Positions 1 to 11,576 of a stretch of 64,000 bases of DNA are shown in pieces. Position 1 is the stretch's first letter; each line of letters begins with the position of its first letter. The position numbers were made by a program, and so were the translations under genes. The stretch is from Echiichthys vipera (taxonomy: Eukaryota; Chordata; Actinopteri; Perciformes; Trachinidae). The notes beneath the pieces were generated by a model. The model saw only the letters and a program-made list of their open reading frames with translations, did no database searches and was not told where the DNA came from. The stretch spans positions 434,001 through 498,000 of the forward strand of contig OY829661.1 of assembly GCA_963691815.1 (NCBI GenBank), written 5' to 3'.

Positions 1-3000
1 ACTGTTACTTAACATTGTAAAACAGTGTTTTCATATTCCATATCTGCGACTTAACATTGTGCCATTGTGACTTTACATTCTAGGACAAAACCATGACAAA
101 ATAGAACTGTAACTTAACATTCTAGAACTTTGACTTAACATGCTAGAATTGTGATTTAACATTCTTAAACTCAACTTTTCTGGAAACAAATGTCCCGTGA
201 TGTCTTTTACCAAGATCAGATTAATATGAACTCTAGTGAATAGCCTAATGCAGGATCAAAGCAATGATATATCCGTGTGCACTTATCATACCAGGTATGT
301 GACTTAACATTTGAGAATTGTAACTTAACATTCTAAAACTTAGACTTAACATTCTAGAATTGTAACTTAACATCCTAGAATTGTTACTTAACTTTCTACA
401 ACTTTGACTTAACATTCTAGACCTGTGATTTAATGTTCTAGAATTGTTACTAAACATTCTTGAACTTTGAATTAACATTCTAGAACTGTGACTTAACATT
501 CTAGAATTGTAGAACTTTGACTTGACATTATAGAACTGGGATTTAACATTCTAGAATTGTGATTTAACATTATTGAACTCAACTTCTCTGGAAACCAATG
601 TCCCATGATGTCTTTTACCGAGGTCAAATTAATACAAACTCTAGTGAATAGCATAGTGAAGGATCAAAAGAATGAGTTAATGTGCACTTAACATACTAGG
701 TATTTAATTTAACATTTGAGAATTCTAACTAAATATTTTAGAACTTTTACTTAAATTTCCAGAACTGTGACTTAACCTTCTAGAATTGTTACTTAACATG
801 CTAGAACTTTGACTTAACATTCAAGAACTGTCAATTAAAATTCTAGAATTGGAAATTAACATTCTTGAACTGACTTTCTCTAGACATTATTGTCCCACAT
901 GTCGTCCCAAGATTATATTATTATGAACTCTAGTGAAAAGCATAAAACATGATCAATAGAATATGTTAATGTGCATCTAACATACCAGGTATGTGACTTA
1001 ACATTTGAGAATTGTAACTTAAAATTCTAGAACTTTGACTTAACATTCTTGAACTGTGATTTAACATTCTAGAATTGTTACTTAACATTCTAGAACTTTA
1101 ACTTTAAATTCTAGAACGGTGACCTAACATTCTGGAATTGTTACTTAACATTCTAGAACTGTCAATTAACATTTTAGAATTGAGAATTAACATTCTCTAA
1201 CTTACTTTCTCTTGAAACCAATGTCCCATGATGACCTCCCAAGATCAGATCAATATGAACTCTATTGAATAGCATAATGCAGGATCAATAGAATATTTTA
1301 ATATGCACTTAACATAACAGGTATGTGACTTAACATTTGAGAATTGTATTTAAACATTCTAGAACGTTGAATTAACATTCTAGAAGTGTGATTTAAAACT
1401 CTACTATTGTTACTTAACATTCTAGAACTTTGACTTAACATTCTGGAACTGTGATGTAACATTCTATAATTGTTACTTAACATTCTAGAATTCTTTATAT
1501 ACTTTCTTGAACTGACTTTCTCTGGAAAACAATGTCCCATGATCTATTTTACCAATATCAGATTAATATGAACTCTAATAAATAGCTTAATGCAGGATCA
1601 AAGCAATGATATGTTCGTGTGCACTCAACATACAAGGTGTGTGACTTAACTATGGAGAATTGTAACTTAACATCCTAGAATTGTTACTTAACTTTCTACA
1701 ACTTTGACTTAACATTCTAGACCTGTGATTTAATATTCTAGAATTGTTACTAAACATTCTTGAACTTTGAATTAACATTCTAGAATTGTTACTTAACATT
1801 CTAGAACTTTGACTTAACATTCTAGAATAGTGACTTAACATATTAGAATTGTTACTTATCATTCTAGAACTTTGACTTTACATTCTAGAAATGTGATTTA
1901 ACATTCTAGAATTGTAACATAAGATCCTTGAACTGTTACTTAACATTGTAAAACAGTGACTTCATATACTAGAACTGCGACTAAACATTGTGCCACTGTG
2001 ACTTTGCATTCTAGGACTTAACCTTAACATTCTAGAACTGTAACTTAACATTTTAGTACTTTGACTTAACATTCTAAAATTGTTACTTAACATTCTAGAA
2101 CTATGACATAACATCCTAGAACTTTGACTTAACATTCTAGAATAGTGACTTAAAATATTAGAATTTTTACTTAATATATACTTAATATAGGATCAATAGA
2201 ATATGTTATTGTGCACCTAACCTACCAGGTATGTATGTAACATTTGCCAATTGTAACTTAACATTCTAGAACTTTGACTTAACATTCTGCCACTGTGATT
2301 TAACATTCTAGAATTGTTACTTAACATTCTAGAACTTTGACTAAACATTCTAGAACTGTGACTTAACATTCTAGAATTGTTACTAAACATCCTAGAACTA
2401 TTACTTGACATTCTAGAATTGTGATTTGACATTATTGAACTAAACTTCTCTGGAAACCAATACCCCATGATGTGTTTTACCAAGATCAGATTAATATGAA
2501 CTCTAGTGAATAGCATAATGAAGGATAAAAAATATATATTAATGTTCACTTAACATAATAGGTATGTGACTTAACATTGTAAAACAGTGACTTCATATTC
2601 TAGAACTGCGACTTAACATTGGGACACTGTGACTTCTCATTCTAGGACATAACCATAACAAAGTAGAACTGTAACCTAACATTCTAGAACTTTGACTTAA
2701 CATTTTAGAATTGTGATTTAACATTCTTGAACTGATCTTCTATGGAAACCAATGTCCCATGATGTCTTTTACCAAGATCAGATTAATATGAACTCTAGTG
2801 AATAGCATGATGCAGGATCAATAGAATATGTTAATGTCTTCTTTACATACCAGGTATGTGACTTAACATTTGAGAATTGTAACTTAATATTCTAGCACTT
2901 TGACTTAACATACTAGAACTGTGATTTAACATTCTAGAATTGTTACTTAACATTCTACAACTTTGACTTGACATTCTAGGACTGTGATTTAACATTCTAT

Positions 3001-4585
3001 AATTGTAACTTAAGATCCTGGAACTGTTACACAACATTATAAAACAGTGACTTCATATTCTAGAACTGCGACTTAACTTTGTGCCAATGTGACTTGTGAC
3101 ATTCTAGGACTTAACCTTAACATTCTAGAACTCTAATTTAACATTCTAGAACTTTGACTTAACATTCTAGAATTGTGATTAACATTCTAGACTTTGACTT
3201 AACAGTCAAGAATTGTGAATTAACATTCTTGAACAAACTTTCTCTGGAAAGTAATGTCCCATGATGTCCTCCCAAGATCGGATAATTATGAACTCTAGTG
3301 AATAGCATAATGCAGGATTAATAGAATATGTTAATGTGCATACCAGGTATGTTACTTAACATTTGACAATTGTAACTTAATATTCTAGAACGTTGACTTA
3401 AATCACAACTCTAGAATGTTAAGTCACAGTTCTAGAATATTAACATTCTTGAACCGACTTTGTCTGGAAACCAATGTTCCATGATGACCTACCAAGATCA
3501 TATTAATATGAACTCTAGTGAATAGCATAATGCAGGATCAAAGCAATATGTTTGTGTGCACTTATCATACCAGGTGTGTGACTTTACATTTGAGAATTGT
3601 AACTTAACATTCTAGAACTTTGACTTAACATTCTAGAATTGTGAATTAACATTCTTGAAACGACTTTCTCTGGGAACCAATGTCCCATGATGACCTCCCA
3701 AGATCAGACCAATATGAACTCTAGTAAATAGCATAATGCAGGATCAAAGCAATCATATGTTTGTGTGCACTTAACAGACCAGGTATGTGACTTAACATTT
3801 GAGAATTGTATTTTATTATTCTAGAACTGTAACTTAACATTCTAGAACTATGGTTTAACATTCTAGAATTGTTCCTTAACATTCTAGAATTGTTCCTTAA
3901 CATTCTAGAACTTTGACTTAACATTCTAGAATAGTGACTTAATATTTTCAAATTGTTACTTAACATTCTAGAACTTTGACTTGACATTCTAGAAATGTGA
4001 TTTGACATTCTAGAATTGTAACATAAGATCCTTGAACTGTTACCTCACATTGTAAAACAGTGACTTCATGTTCTAGAACTGCGACTTAACATTGTGCCAC
4101 TGTGACTTTGCATTCTAGGACTTAACCTTAACATTCTAGAACTGTAACTTAACATTCTAGTACTTTGACTCAACATCCTAGAATTGTGATTAACATTCTA
4201 GACTTTGACTTAACATTCAAGAATTGTGATTTAACATTCTTGAACTTACTTTCTCTGGAAAGTAATGTCCCATGGTGTCCTCCCAAGATCAGATTAATAT
4301 GAACTCTAGTGAATAGCATAATGCAGGATCAATAGAATATGTTATTGCGCACTTAACATACCAGGTATGTTACTTTACATTTGATAATTGTAACTTAACA
4401 TTCTAGTACTTAATATTCTAGAACTGTGACTTAACATTCTAGAGTTGTGATTTAACATTCTTTAACCGACTTTGTCTGGAAACCAATGTCCCATGATGAC
4501 CTACCAAGATCATATTAATATGAACTCTAGTGAATAGCATAATGCAGGTTCAAAGCAATATGTTTGTGTGCACTTAACATACCAG
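1..4585. repeat. 21-bp tandem repeat array with higher-order blocks
   Basis: The sequence is built from diverged copies of a 21-bp unit, ACTTAACATTCTAGAACTGTG. Variants alternate between 'gaactttg' and 'gaattgtt' after the central TTCTAGAA palindrome. Runs of these units are separated by a non-palindromic block containing 'ggaaaccaatgtcccatgat', 'agatcagattaatatgaac' and 'agcataatgcaggatc'. That block starts near 179, 588, 881, 1209, 1521, 2449, 2733, 3242, 3463, 3669, 4253 and 4476, so the larger unit is about 200-410 bp and varies in the number of 21-mers. The array resumes for about 15 bp after the Harbinger insertion (6066-6081) and then stops. Because 21 is a multiple of three, the minus strand stays open for long stretches and encodes a heptapeptide repeat (RMLSxxS). 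This is a by-product, not a gene. Confidence 0.95.
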
Positions 4586-4994
4586 GGGCCTGTTTCACAA
4601 AGCAGGTTTAGTGAAAACTCTGAGTATGTTAACCCTGAAATGAGGGAAACTCTGAGTTTTCCGTTTCACAAAGGGAGGTAACTCAAACCAGAGACAGAGG
4701 GGTAACTCTAGCCTGTTTCACAAAGGGAGGTAACTTAAACTCTCGGTCAGTTACCATGGTAACATGATCTCTGAAACTAACCTGGTCGGGACCAGGTTTT
4801 TCTCAGAAAACCTTGAGTTTCTCTCTGTCTCCGCCCTCTTTCAGCCACACACGGTGTTTCATTTCCTCATTCATTCAGTCAGCGGGCGAGTTTTGGCGAA
4901 GTATAGTTCTGCTATAGTTCCGTCTGTTTTTTCAGAAAATCACTGCAAATATCAGTCATAAGAAGTTATATTAGGTGGCGACTATTTCACTACC

Positions 4995-5120
4995 ATGGCG
5001 TGTCCTTCTGATAACAATCCCGTGGATGAAGCTGCAGCATTACTGCGCAGAGAATTAAATATTCGTCGGGAGATGATTATCAGACCGCGCATAGACGTCC
5101 TTAATATGCTGCAGCCATAA
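4995..5120 (+). pseudogene. Harbinger transposase (HARBI1-like) N-terminal fragment
   Basis: A 41-codon reading frame from ATG to TAA lies near the left end of the Harbinger element. Its product has an acidic start followed by 'ALLRRELNIRREMIIRPRID'. The basic 'RRE..IRPRID' stretch resembles the segment that precedes the catalytic domain in HARBI1-family transposases. The frame ends just after it, so no DDE residues are encoded. The family call rests on this motif and on the Harbinger-type ends and CAG duplication. It may be a first exon whose partners were deleted. Confidence 0.6.
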
Positions 5121-5702
5121 TTACAAAATGAATGAAATGGATCTTTTGAGCAAGTTGAATGTATTTGACTCAGCGTTTCTAAATATAATTCCAGCTTTTC
5201 TTGCAATTCATAGGTTCAAAAGTGTGTGCTTTTAGTTGGGTTACCGGTATATTAACTACTCCTATATAGCCTTCTGATCCAGAATATCAACTATAATGCG
5301 AGGGGGCTGAATACGGCACAACACCGTTTCATGTCACAGTCCATCTCACCCCTCCTTACATTTCCAACATTAACAACCAGTAATGCTCTCATATCACAGC
5401 AGATATTGTGTGTTGCGCTGCGTTTTTTTTGCAAATGGGAGTTTTTTATACAACATTGATATGTTGTATAAAAAACAGCCAATTACGGTAATATTTACTT
5501 TACGATGTAAAACCTGCTCAAAATGAGGCGTCACCATGAGACTGTGCTGAGGTTTTACCTGTTTGAAAAATGTTTTTATGTTTCATCTTAAGCTGCGCTT
5601 CTCCCCCGCGGGGTTGCACTTAAATGAAATAAATTAATAGGCTCCCACTCATGCAGTTCCCCCTGTGATATTACTGTGATTGCAACTGGACTACATTTAA
5701 AC

Positions 5703-5852
5703 TTATGCACTGACCCGAGCCGCAATGTCCTCCAGCACCGTCTCCCTCTCTTTTGCTGCAGCAGCGGTGTAAACCTGCTTAAACTCTCCGTATGAGCGCA
5801 TTAATATTTCCATTTCCAGTTGTAGCGTAGCCCTTCGCTTCCCCGTTGCCAT
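5703..5852 (-). pseudogene. Harbinger Myb/SANT-like protein N-terminal fragment
   Basis: The reverse strand encodes 49 residues beginning 'MATGKRRATLQLEMEILMRS' and continuing with a helix-rich stretch rich in K, E and A. The pattern fits the first helices of the Myb/SANT-like DNA-binding protein that Harbinger elements carry as a second gene, but the match is by eye. A GT in the sequence CTCGG|GTCAGTG near the 3' end could be a splice donor, so the stop at 5703 may lie in an intron. It converges with the transposase fragment inside the same element. The rest of the protein is missing. Confidence 0.55.
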
Positions 5853-6084
5853 GGTGACTCATCGAATCAGGGCTCCATTGATGCTGTCTTTTTTTACTTG
5901 TGGTGCACGCGCTTAACTCCAGGTCAAACTACTCTGAGTTGATCAACCTAACGCAAATCTGCTGTTCTGGAACCGAAAACTCAGAGTTTCCTATCTCAGA
6001 GTAGATCAACTCAGAGTTCCGGGTTAGACTCAGAGTTTTTTGAACCTGCTTTGTGAAACAGGCCCCAGGTGTGTGACTTAAGTT

Positions 6085-6775
6085 TTAGGAATTTCCTTAC
6101 TAGATTCCCGAACCACCTCAACTGGCTCCTTTCAACGCAAAGGAGCAGAGGCTCTACTCCGAGTTCCTCACGGATGGCTGAACTTCTCACCCTATCTCTA
6201 AGGGAGACTCCAGCCACCCTCCTGAGAAAACCCATTTCGGCTGCTTGTACCCGCGATCTCGTTCTTTCGGTCATGACCGAGCTTTCATGACCATAGGTGA
6301 GGGTAGGAACGAAGATTGACCGGTAGATCGAGAGCTTTGCCTTCCGGCACAACAGTGCGGTAGAGCGACTGCAACACCGCCCCCGCTGCTCCGATTCTCC
6401 GGCCAAACTCACGCTCCATCGTCCCCTCACTCGTGAACATGATCCCGAGGTACTTGAACTCCTTCACTTGGGGTAAGGACACATTCCCTATCTGGAGTAA
6501 GCAATCCACCAGTTTCCTGCTGAGAGCCATGGCCTCAGATTTAGAGGTGCTGATCCTCATCCCAGCCGCTTCACACTCGGCTGCGAACCAATCCAGTGAG
6601 TGCTGAAAGTCACTGACCGATGATGCCATCAGGACCACATCATCTGCAAAAAGCAGAGACGAGAGCCTCAGCCCCCTTCAGGATCCTTGCGAGAGTTAAG
6701 AGCTGGTCCGTTGTTCCACGTCCAGGACGGAATCCACATTGTTCCTCTTCAATCTGAGGTTCGACTATCACCTTA
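6085..6775 (-). mobile_element. LINE reverse transcriptase fragment
   Basis: Read on the minus strand, the pieces in order are 'EEQCGFRPGRGTTDQLLTLA', then 'FADDVVLMAS' (the RT active-site box with two aspartates), then a thumb segment ending 'VKEFKYLGIMFTSEG', and a C-terminal part with 'LTYGHESSVMTERTRSR' and 'ERSQLRWFGNLVR'. The distance between the GTTDQL motif and the FADD box is too short, so most of the palm is deleted. A frameshift lies near 6320, where the thumb and the C-terminal part are in different frames. This C-terminal signature is common in fish LINEs; an RTE/Rex3-like origin is possible but I cannot fix the clade. The fragment abuts the end of the 21-bp array on one side and the first KDZ exon on the other. 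Confidence 0.75.
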
Positions 6776-7270
6776 TTTTTTTTACTTTTAGCCTCGGAAG
6801 AAAAGAAAACAGAAAGGGCCTAAAGTTTTCAAAGTTACCTGGAGGAAGAGGGACACAATTGGGAACATTATAGCTCAATACTTTAGGAAGAATCGATCTG
6901 GTCAGTAAAATATAATAAAGTTATACTGTTATTCACAAGTTGGCCAGCAGTAATGTTTCCTACATCATGTTTTGTGTTTATAGTTAAACCTTGTGGCGCT
7001 AGGAAGCCCCCAGAAGTGGAGGAGTTGCTGACGGATGACATTCCTCAAGATGTCCCAAGTCTTGGTACGCATATTGACATCTGATAGCTTAAATAGCTTA
7101 AAGACAACCTTTATGTTTCCATTTAAAAATGTGAAATTTCGGCAACTGACTAAAGTAGTGGCCATGATTTTTTTATGCACATGCAGTAACAAAGCCATTT
7201 CGGAAATTACTTTTCTGTCTTTAAATACACTGTCCTTTACATCAATTTTTGTGTTTTATTATTTTAGCTC

Positions 7271-7318
7271 AACATCTTCAGAGACTAAAAACCCTAGTTT
7301 TTAGTCTCTGAAGATGTT
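7271..7318. repeat. Perfect 22-bp inverted repeat (hairpin)
   Basis: The left arm (7271-7292) and right arm (7297-7318) are exact reverse complements around the spacer CCTA. The arm reads AACATCTTCAGAGACTAAAA plus two more bases. It lies in the intron just 5' of the CxC exon, close to its acceptor, so it could hide or expose the splice site in RNA. Confidence 0.95.
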
Positions 7319-7330
7319 CTGTCAGTTCAG

Positions 7331-7905
7331 TCCTTGAATCTGCAGAAGTGGAGGAGACACTGACCATGTCAGCATTGACAAGGAGACAGCTAATGTCTGA
7401 AAAAAAAATCAGAGCTGCAATGCCAGAGCTCTTGAATTCGAAATTGGGCGCAGAGACTGTAACAGCTGATGCTGTGGTCCGGTGCCTAGACTGTGTTCCC
7501 TCAGGAACTCAGTTTCTCTGTTCTGCGTGTGACCCAATCATTCATGCTAAAAAAATCTTCCATGATAGAGAAGCCATGATTGGTGTTTTTTTCAGACCTA
7601 TTCCTATCACATCCAAAGTGGTAGAGAATGAAAGTGGCCACTATCAACTCGGTGAACAAGGTGTGTTCAAAGAATTTAGTAATGTCGTCTTCCCATGTTT
7701 TCATAATGTGCGCTGCTTGTACAGTGGCACAATATAAGCTATGTGTGAAGTTTGCTTTAGGTGTATTTTTATTTAACAATATGGCCTTTATTCACTGCAG
7801 TGTGTCTACTTCCAATTCCTCCACCAACACCAACCTGCTCCTTTGGTTCAAGCCAAGACTTCACCATTGTCCCAGGAAAGCAGATCTTACCATTGACTAT
7901 CAATG
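7331..7905 (+). CDS. KDZ transposase CxC zinc-binding exons
   Basis: Two exons (7331-7660 and 7801-7905) joined in phase 1. The first encodes 'CLDC' followed by 'FLCSACD' and 'HDREAMIG', a Cys-x2-Cys / Cys-x2-Cys-Asp...His arrangement known as a CxC domain upstream of KDZ catalytic domains. The second gives a proline-rich stretch with 'PTPTCSFG' and ends near the 'PLTIN' segment. Both are free of stops. The start of the first exon could also be 7346, because a second in-phase AG lies there; either choice keeps the frame. Confidence 0.82.
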
Positions 7906-8320
7906 GTAAGATGTCACTCCCTTTTTATATCCCAACCGAAGTTTTGGCCTGTGTTGGACATATACTGGTCAAATAGTAAATATATTTTTATTTGTTTTCA
8001 AGTTAATACAACCTGTGCCTGCCTCATGTGTGCTGCCCACTCTGCTCTTCCAAATGGGCCCCAGGCATCAGTGACTTAATTGACTATAGATGATGGCCAG
8101 CAACCACCAGCTGCCAGATGTTATTCAAGTTTGATGTTTTCACATTATTTGAAAAAATGAAGTTGGCCAGTCCAGCTTTATCCCAACAAGCATTTCTCAA
8201 AATGCTTGAACATCAGGCCCTTTCTACCGGACGTGTAAAAATACTTTATATTTGCAAGATTTTGGAATTCCAATTTTAAAAACCTTTTATTAACCAAAAT
8301 ATTGCCATGCTTGTTTCCAG

Positions 8321-8499
8321 ACGGGTAGTGTTTGTGGTGACACCTTCCACAGAGCCTACAGAGAGTTTGCCTTCTGCAATTTTAGAAAGGAACATCTGTG
8401 TCTTGTGGAGCCCTTTCAATGCCCAGCTTGCACCCCAGACATGCTGGATATATCTGCAGATGGCAACAGAAAGCATTACAGATTCAAGAAGTCCAAAGG
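8321..8499 (+). CDS. KDZ transposase first catalytic exon (DGN motif)
   Basis: The exon follows the acceptor 'gtttccag' and is open throughout. It encodes 'TGSVCGDTFHRAYREF', then 'CPACTPDM' and 'ISADGNRKHYRF'. The aspartate of the DGN motif matches the conserved first acidic residue of the KDZ RNase H-like fold, and the CPAC pair belongs to its zinc ribbon. It joins in phase 0 to the damaged exon 8003-8234 and in phase 2 to exon 8999-9092. Confidence 0.82.
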
Positions 8500-9174
8500 G
8501 TCAGTGGGAAAATTGTCTTTTGTCAGTTAATATATATAATAATTTATGCTCAGTTTAATGGCAAAAACATTTAACTTTCCACATACATATAATTTCAATC
8601 ATTTTGTAGCCTCTGAAAATATGTTTTTATTTTGAAAATGTTAATATTAATAATACTCCAAATTCATGGACACATGGAAAATAACATTGTATATATATAT
8701 AATTGATGTTCATTGTTTCCATTAGTCAATTAATACATTTAATCCAACTTGAAGATTTTAGTGTTTGTTTTACGTTTGCATTTGATGACAACAATCCTTT
8801 ATGTTGTCAAGGAACTTTTTGTCTCCCTTTAATGGTTCTAATCCATGCCTTTCATCTTTATGATTGTTATTTTTTTTAACTTCTACAGTAAACCATAACT
8901 TCTAAATGAAGTTAATGTTAAATAGCAGTATTGATTTGTCACATTCAGATTCGGAGAGACTAAGAAATATATGGATACAAATTATTCCAATTTAACAGGA
9001 CAGAAGAACCACCTCTTTTTGATGGACTGTTTATCGCACAAGATGCCAAAGTGTCTGCCTTTGTTGAAAAAATCAGAAGCCAAATGACGAGTGTAAGGAT
9101 TAATGCAACCTTGTAATCTCTCTTTAATTTTCACTTGTCCCGGGTTACATGTAAATGATTGTATCTACTTTCAG

Positions 9175-9410
9175 AGGCCTGGTCATGATGCTTGGGGGCC
9201 AGCCACTTTCACAGCAGGTAGAGAAACATCACAGAAGTCCAGGGCCAAGGTAGATGAGGAGGGTCTGCAAATAGCTGTGTGCAGACATGGAATCTTGCTG
9301 CAAGGCTTGAATCACTACCGTGGTGCAATATATAAGTACCCGATGTTCCTGCAGAAGGAGCTGGCTCCAGCTGCCAAAACGACCTTCTTTTGTATGGACA
9401 TCACTTGCAG
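9175..9410 (+). CDS. KDZ transposase central catalytic exon
   Basis: This open exon encodes 'KVDEEGLQIAVCRHGILL' and ends at 'TTFFCMDITC' before a GT donor. In KDZ proteins the corresponding 'D..G....CRHG' and 'yDi.C' segments lie around the second acidic position and the insert region. The phase is 0 at the start and 2 at the end. The next exon should begin with one base plus TATTGG at about 10182, but its acceptor reads 'ttacatg' rather than 'ttacag', which looks like a mutation. Confidence 0.82.
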
Positions 9411-9802
9411 GTAGTCATAAACAAACCATAATTGAGGTTTTAATGAATGTTTAGGTGGTAATAATAAGTATTTGTAGGCCACGTAGGGGCAACAACCATA
9501 GACTATATAAAAAACAACACCACAACTTGCTAACAATCACAAGTTTGAGATCATATGACCCTAGAAAATGTATATGCCTATTGTGTTATCTGAAGCATTT
9601 GCATGCCCAGTAGATCCAAGACGGCATTAATGTTAATTTGGCAACATGTTGTTATTTGATTGGTTACAGGGATTGCACTGGTGTTTTCCAAAGTCCTAGT
9701 ATGTCTCCTTACCGTTATGCCATCATGCACGCTAGGGATGATGGCATAAGGAGGGCCTGAGTGACTGATTCCTCGAGTAGTCCTCATCTCTATTATTATC
9801 AG

Positions 9803-9883
9803 TTGCTGATACCTGCCACCTCTGTGCCAGAGGAGCGCATGTTCTCCACAGCAGGAATGATCATTAACAGAGTGCAAATGTGA
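9803..9883 (+). pseudogene. hAT transposase dimerisation-domain remnant
   Basis: A 26-codon frame ending in TGA encodes 'PATSVPEERMFSTAGMIINR', the classic hAT C-terminal dimerisation signature (ATS.PSER.FS.AG). It lies in the KDZ intron between exons 9175-9410 and 10182-10297. The surrounding sequence from about 9590 to 10140 is probably the rest of the hAT tail, including the near-terminal stretch around 10070-10140, but no terminal repeats could be defined. Confidence 0.7.
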
Positions 9884-10181
9884 ATTTAATTACGTTTTTG
9901 TAAGGAAACAATGTTTTGAAGTTCTGGTTGTGAAAAAATAAATCCTTAAAGGGTAACTGTGACTGTTTTGATTGAGAATAAGCATTAGGTGTTGGGTAGG
10001 CTGTATTGCTGTGCATCATTATTCCTGCAGGAAGATGCGTTCACTTCTTCAAAAATAGATTTGGAAAAACGAGTACTCGATTGGCCCTCAAGGAACTAAT
10101 GCAATTCCTTGATCTTGGAATTAACTACTAGTGCCCTTCCCTAATGCACGCAAATTCACAGATTGGTTTTTCCCATTACAT

Positions 10182-10670
10182 GTATTGGCCATATGTTGGA
10201 GAAAATGGCAGAGAAGTTGCCTGAGCTTCAGCCACTTACAGTGATGAAGCCTTTTCTTTCTGTGATACATGCCAAGGCTCACACTGGCAAATGTGAGGTA
10301 CAGTGTAAAAGTTAAATGTTTGTGTCACAATACCTTTCTGAAGAACATACCCCTACAGTCTCCTGCACAGGAAACATTGATATGGCTTGTTATCCCTTCA
10401 AGTATTGGTGTTTCCTGAATGGTAGTCCACATTAGTGAAATCATTTAGTATATTATATGCAACACTGTTTTGTACATGTGTTTTCAGCTGAAGTGGGGTG
10501 GCAGAAGCCAGGATGGTGCAGGAAATACAGTTGGTGAGGAGGTGGAACAGGTCAACAGCTTTCTCTCGAGGGCTGCTCTGACTACAAAATTCCTGACTAA
10601 GTCAGGTTGGTGTGTAGTCAGAAAAAGGGTAGGCTTGACACGGTACCAGATTGTAAAATTTGTTTTTTTT

Positions 10671-10746
<76 letters not shown>

Positions 10747-10858
10747 TGTGTGTGTGTGTTTTACAGGCAGAGCGGATATGATAACTGTGCTTGCCATGGG
10801 ATGGAACAATAGGAAGACAGAGAGTCTGCACAAGACACTGGCAAAAAGATTTGTCAAA
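10182..10858 (+). CDS. KDZ transposase exons of the C-terminal catalytic region
   Basis: Three exons: about 10182-10297, 10488-10605 and 10767-10858. They encode 'MAEKLPELQPL', 'SVIHAKAHTGKCE', then 'GGRSQDGAGNTVGEEVEQVN' and 'FLSRAALTTK', then 'RADMITVLAMGWNNRKTESL'. The HAKAHTGKC and GEEVEQ blocks are among the best conserved parts of KDZ transposases; the glutamate pair is a candidate for the third acidic position. The first exon has one extra base after 'TATTGGCCATAT'. The intron before the last exon carries the long GT repeat. Confidence 0.8.
10675..10758. repeat. (GT)n microsatellite
   Basis: About 84 bp of GT dinucleotides with one GA interruption, in the KDZ intron and directly upstream of the exon at 10767. 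The open frames across it (poly Cys-Val or Thr-His) are artefacts. Confidence 0.97.
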
Positions 10859-11576
10859 GTAAGAAGTCTTTACTGCAAGTTAACATTTGTCATTGTATGG
10901 TTACTTTCTGTGGGCTTGAATACTGGCATCACAGGTTAAAGAAGTGACAACTTTGTTCAGCTCATGTCCTGTGACTGGTGTGGTGTGGAGGCAGGGCAGA
11001 GCCATATGTTGGTTGGCTGCTTGCTTGCTGGTTCACTGTGTTTTCGTGCTGCATTGGCTACAAAAACTGAGCAGAACAATGGGCTTATGGTCCACTGACT
11101 CACTGCTACTGAGTTTAACAGTCCCTTCTCCTCACACCTTCCCGCTCTGAAGAACGTCTCCCAAGCATCCTCCCAACGAGCTGTGGCACAATTTTCGGCC
11201 CCACTGGCGTGTGTTGTCATCATGACAACTAACAACAATCACCATTTAGTGTTTTTGACATCAAATGACTGCAGCAAACAACTCGATGTCCTTTCTATCC
11301 AATTAGCATTCTTATATCATATTGCATTCTTTCACCATAAAATAGCCTTTGTTATAACAAGGAAATAATTGTTTCATGAGGCACATATTCTCTTTTGAGG
11401 ACATACTTAGAATATCCTCATGAATTTGTGCTTGAATGTTTTGTGTGTTGTCATTTAGTTTTTTCAATCATGATTAGAGATACACTCACTGATATTGTCC
11501 CCTTTTTTAAAAAAAAATAACATATTTTGTCTGATACTATGAAATACTTTTGGTATATTAAATTCCTAAATCTTAA

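Larger units (their letters stand above)
4586..6065. mobile_element. Harbinger-type DNA transposon, non-autonomous, 1480 bp
   Basis: The element has terminal inverted repeats of about 25 bp. The left end begins GGGCCTGTTTCACAAAGCAG and the right end is its reverse complement with one mismatch in 25. It sits inside the 21-bp array, whose unoccupied form reads 'cataccaggtatgtgac'. The trinucleotide CAG is present on both sides (4583-4585 and 6066-6068). A 3-bp CWG or TWA target duplication is known for PIF/Harbinger elements. The interior keeps a short plus-strand fragment of the transposase start and a minus-strand fragment of the Myb-like partner gene, so it looks like an internally deleted derivative of an autonomous element. 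It cannot encode an active transposase. Confidence 0.88.

Noticed and set aside
245..4008. Several minus-strand frames of 64-110 codons encoding RMLSxxS heptapeptide repeats
   Set aside because: They follow from a 21-bp tandem repeat whose unit length is a multiple of three; copies differ freely and stops appear where the larger block intervenes.
1..4585. Regular repeats that might be taken for a CRISPR array
   Set aside because: Units are tandem without unique spacers, the sequence is eukaryotic and no cas genes are present.
10470..10939. Frames rich in Cys-Val or Thr-His across the GT repeat
   Set aside because: They are translations of a dinucleotide microsatellite; the real coding parts are the short KDZ exons on either side.
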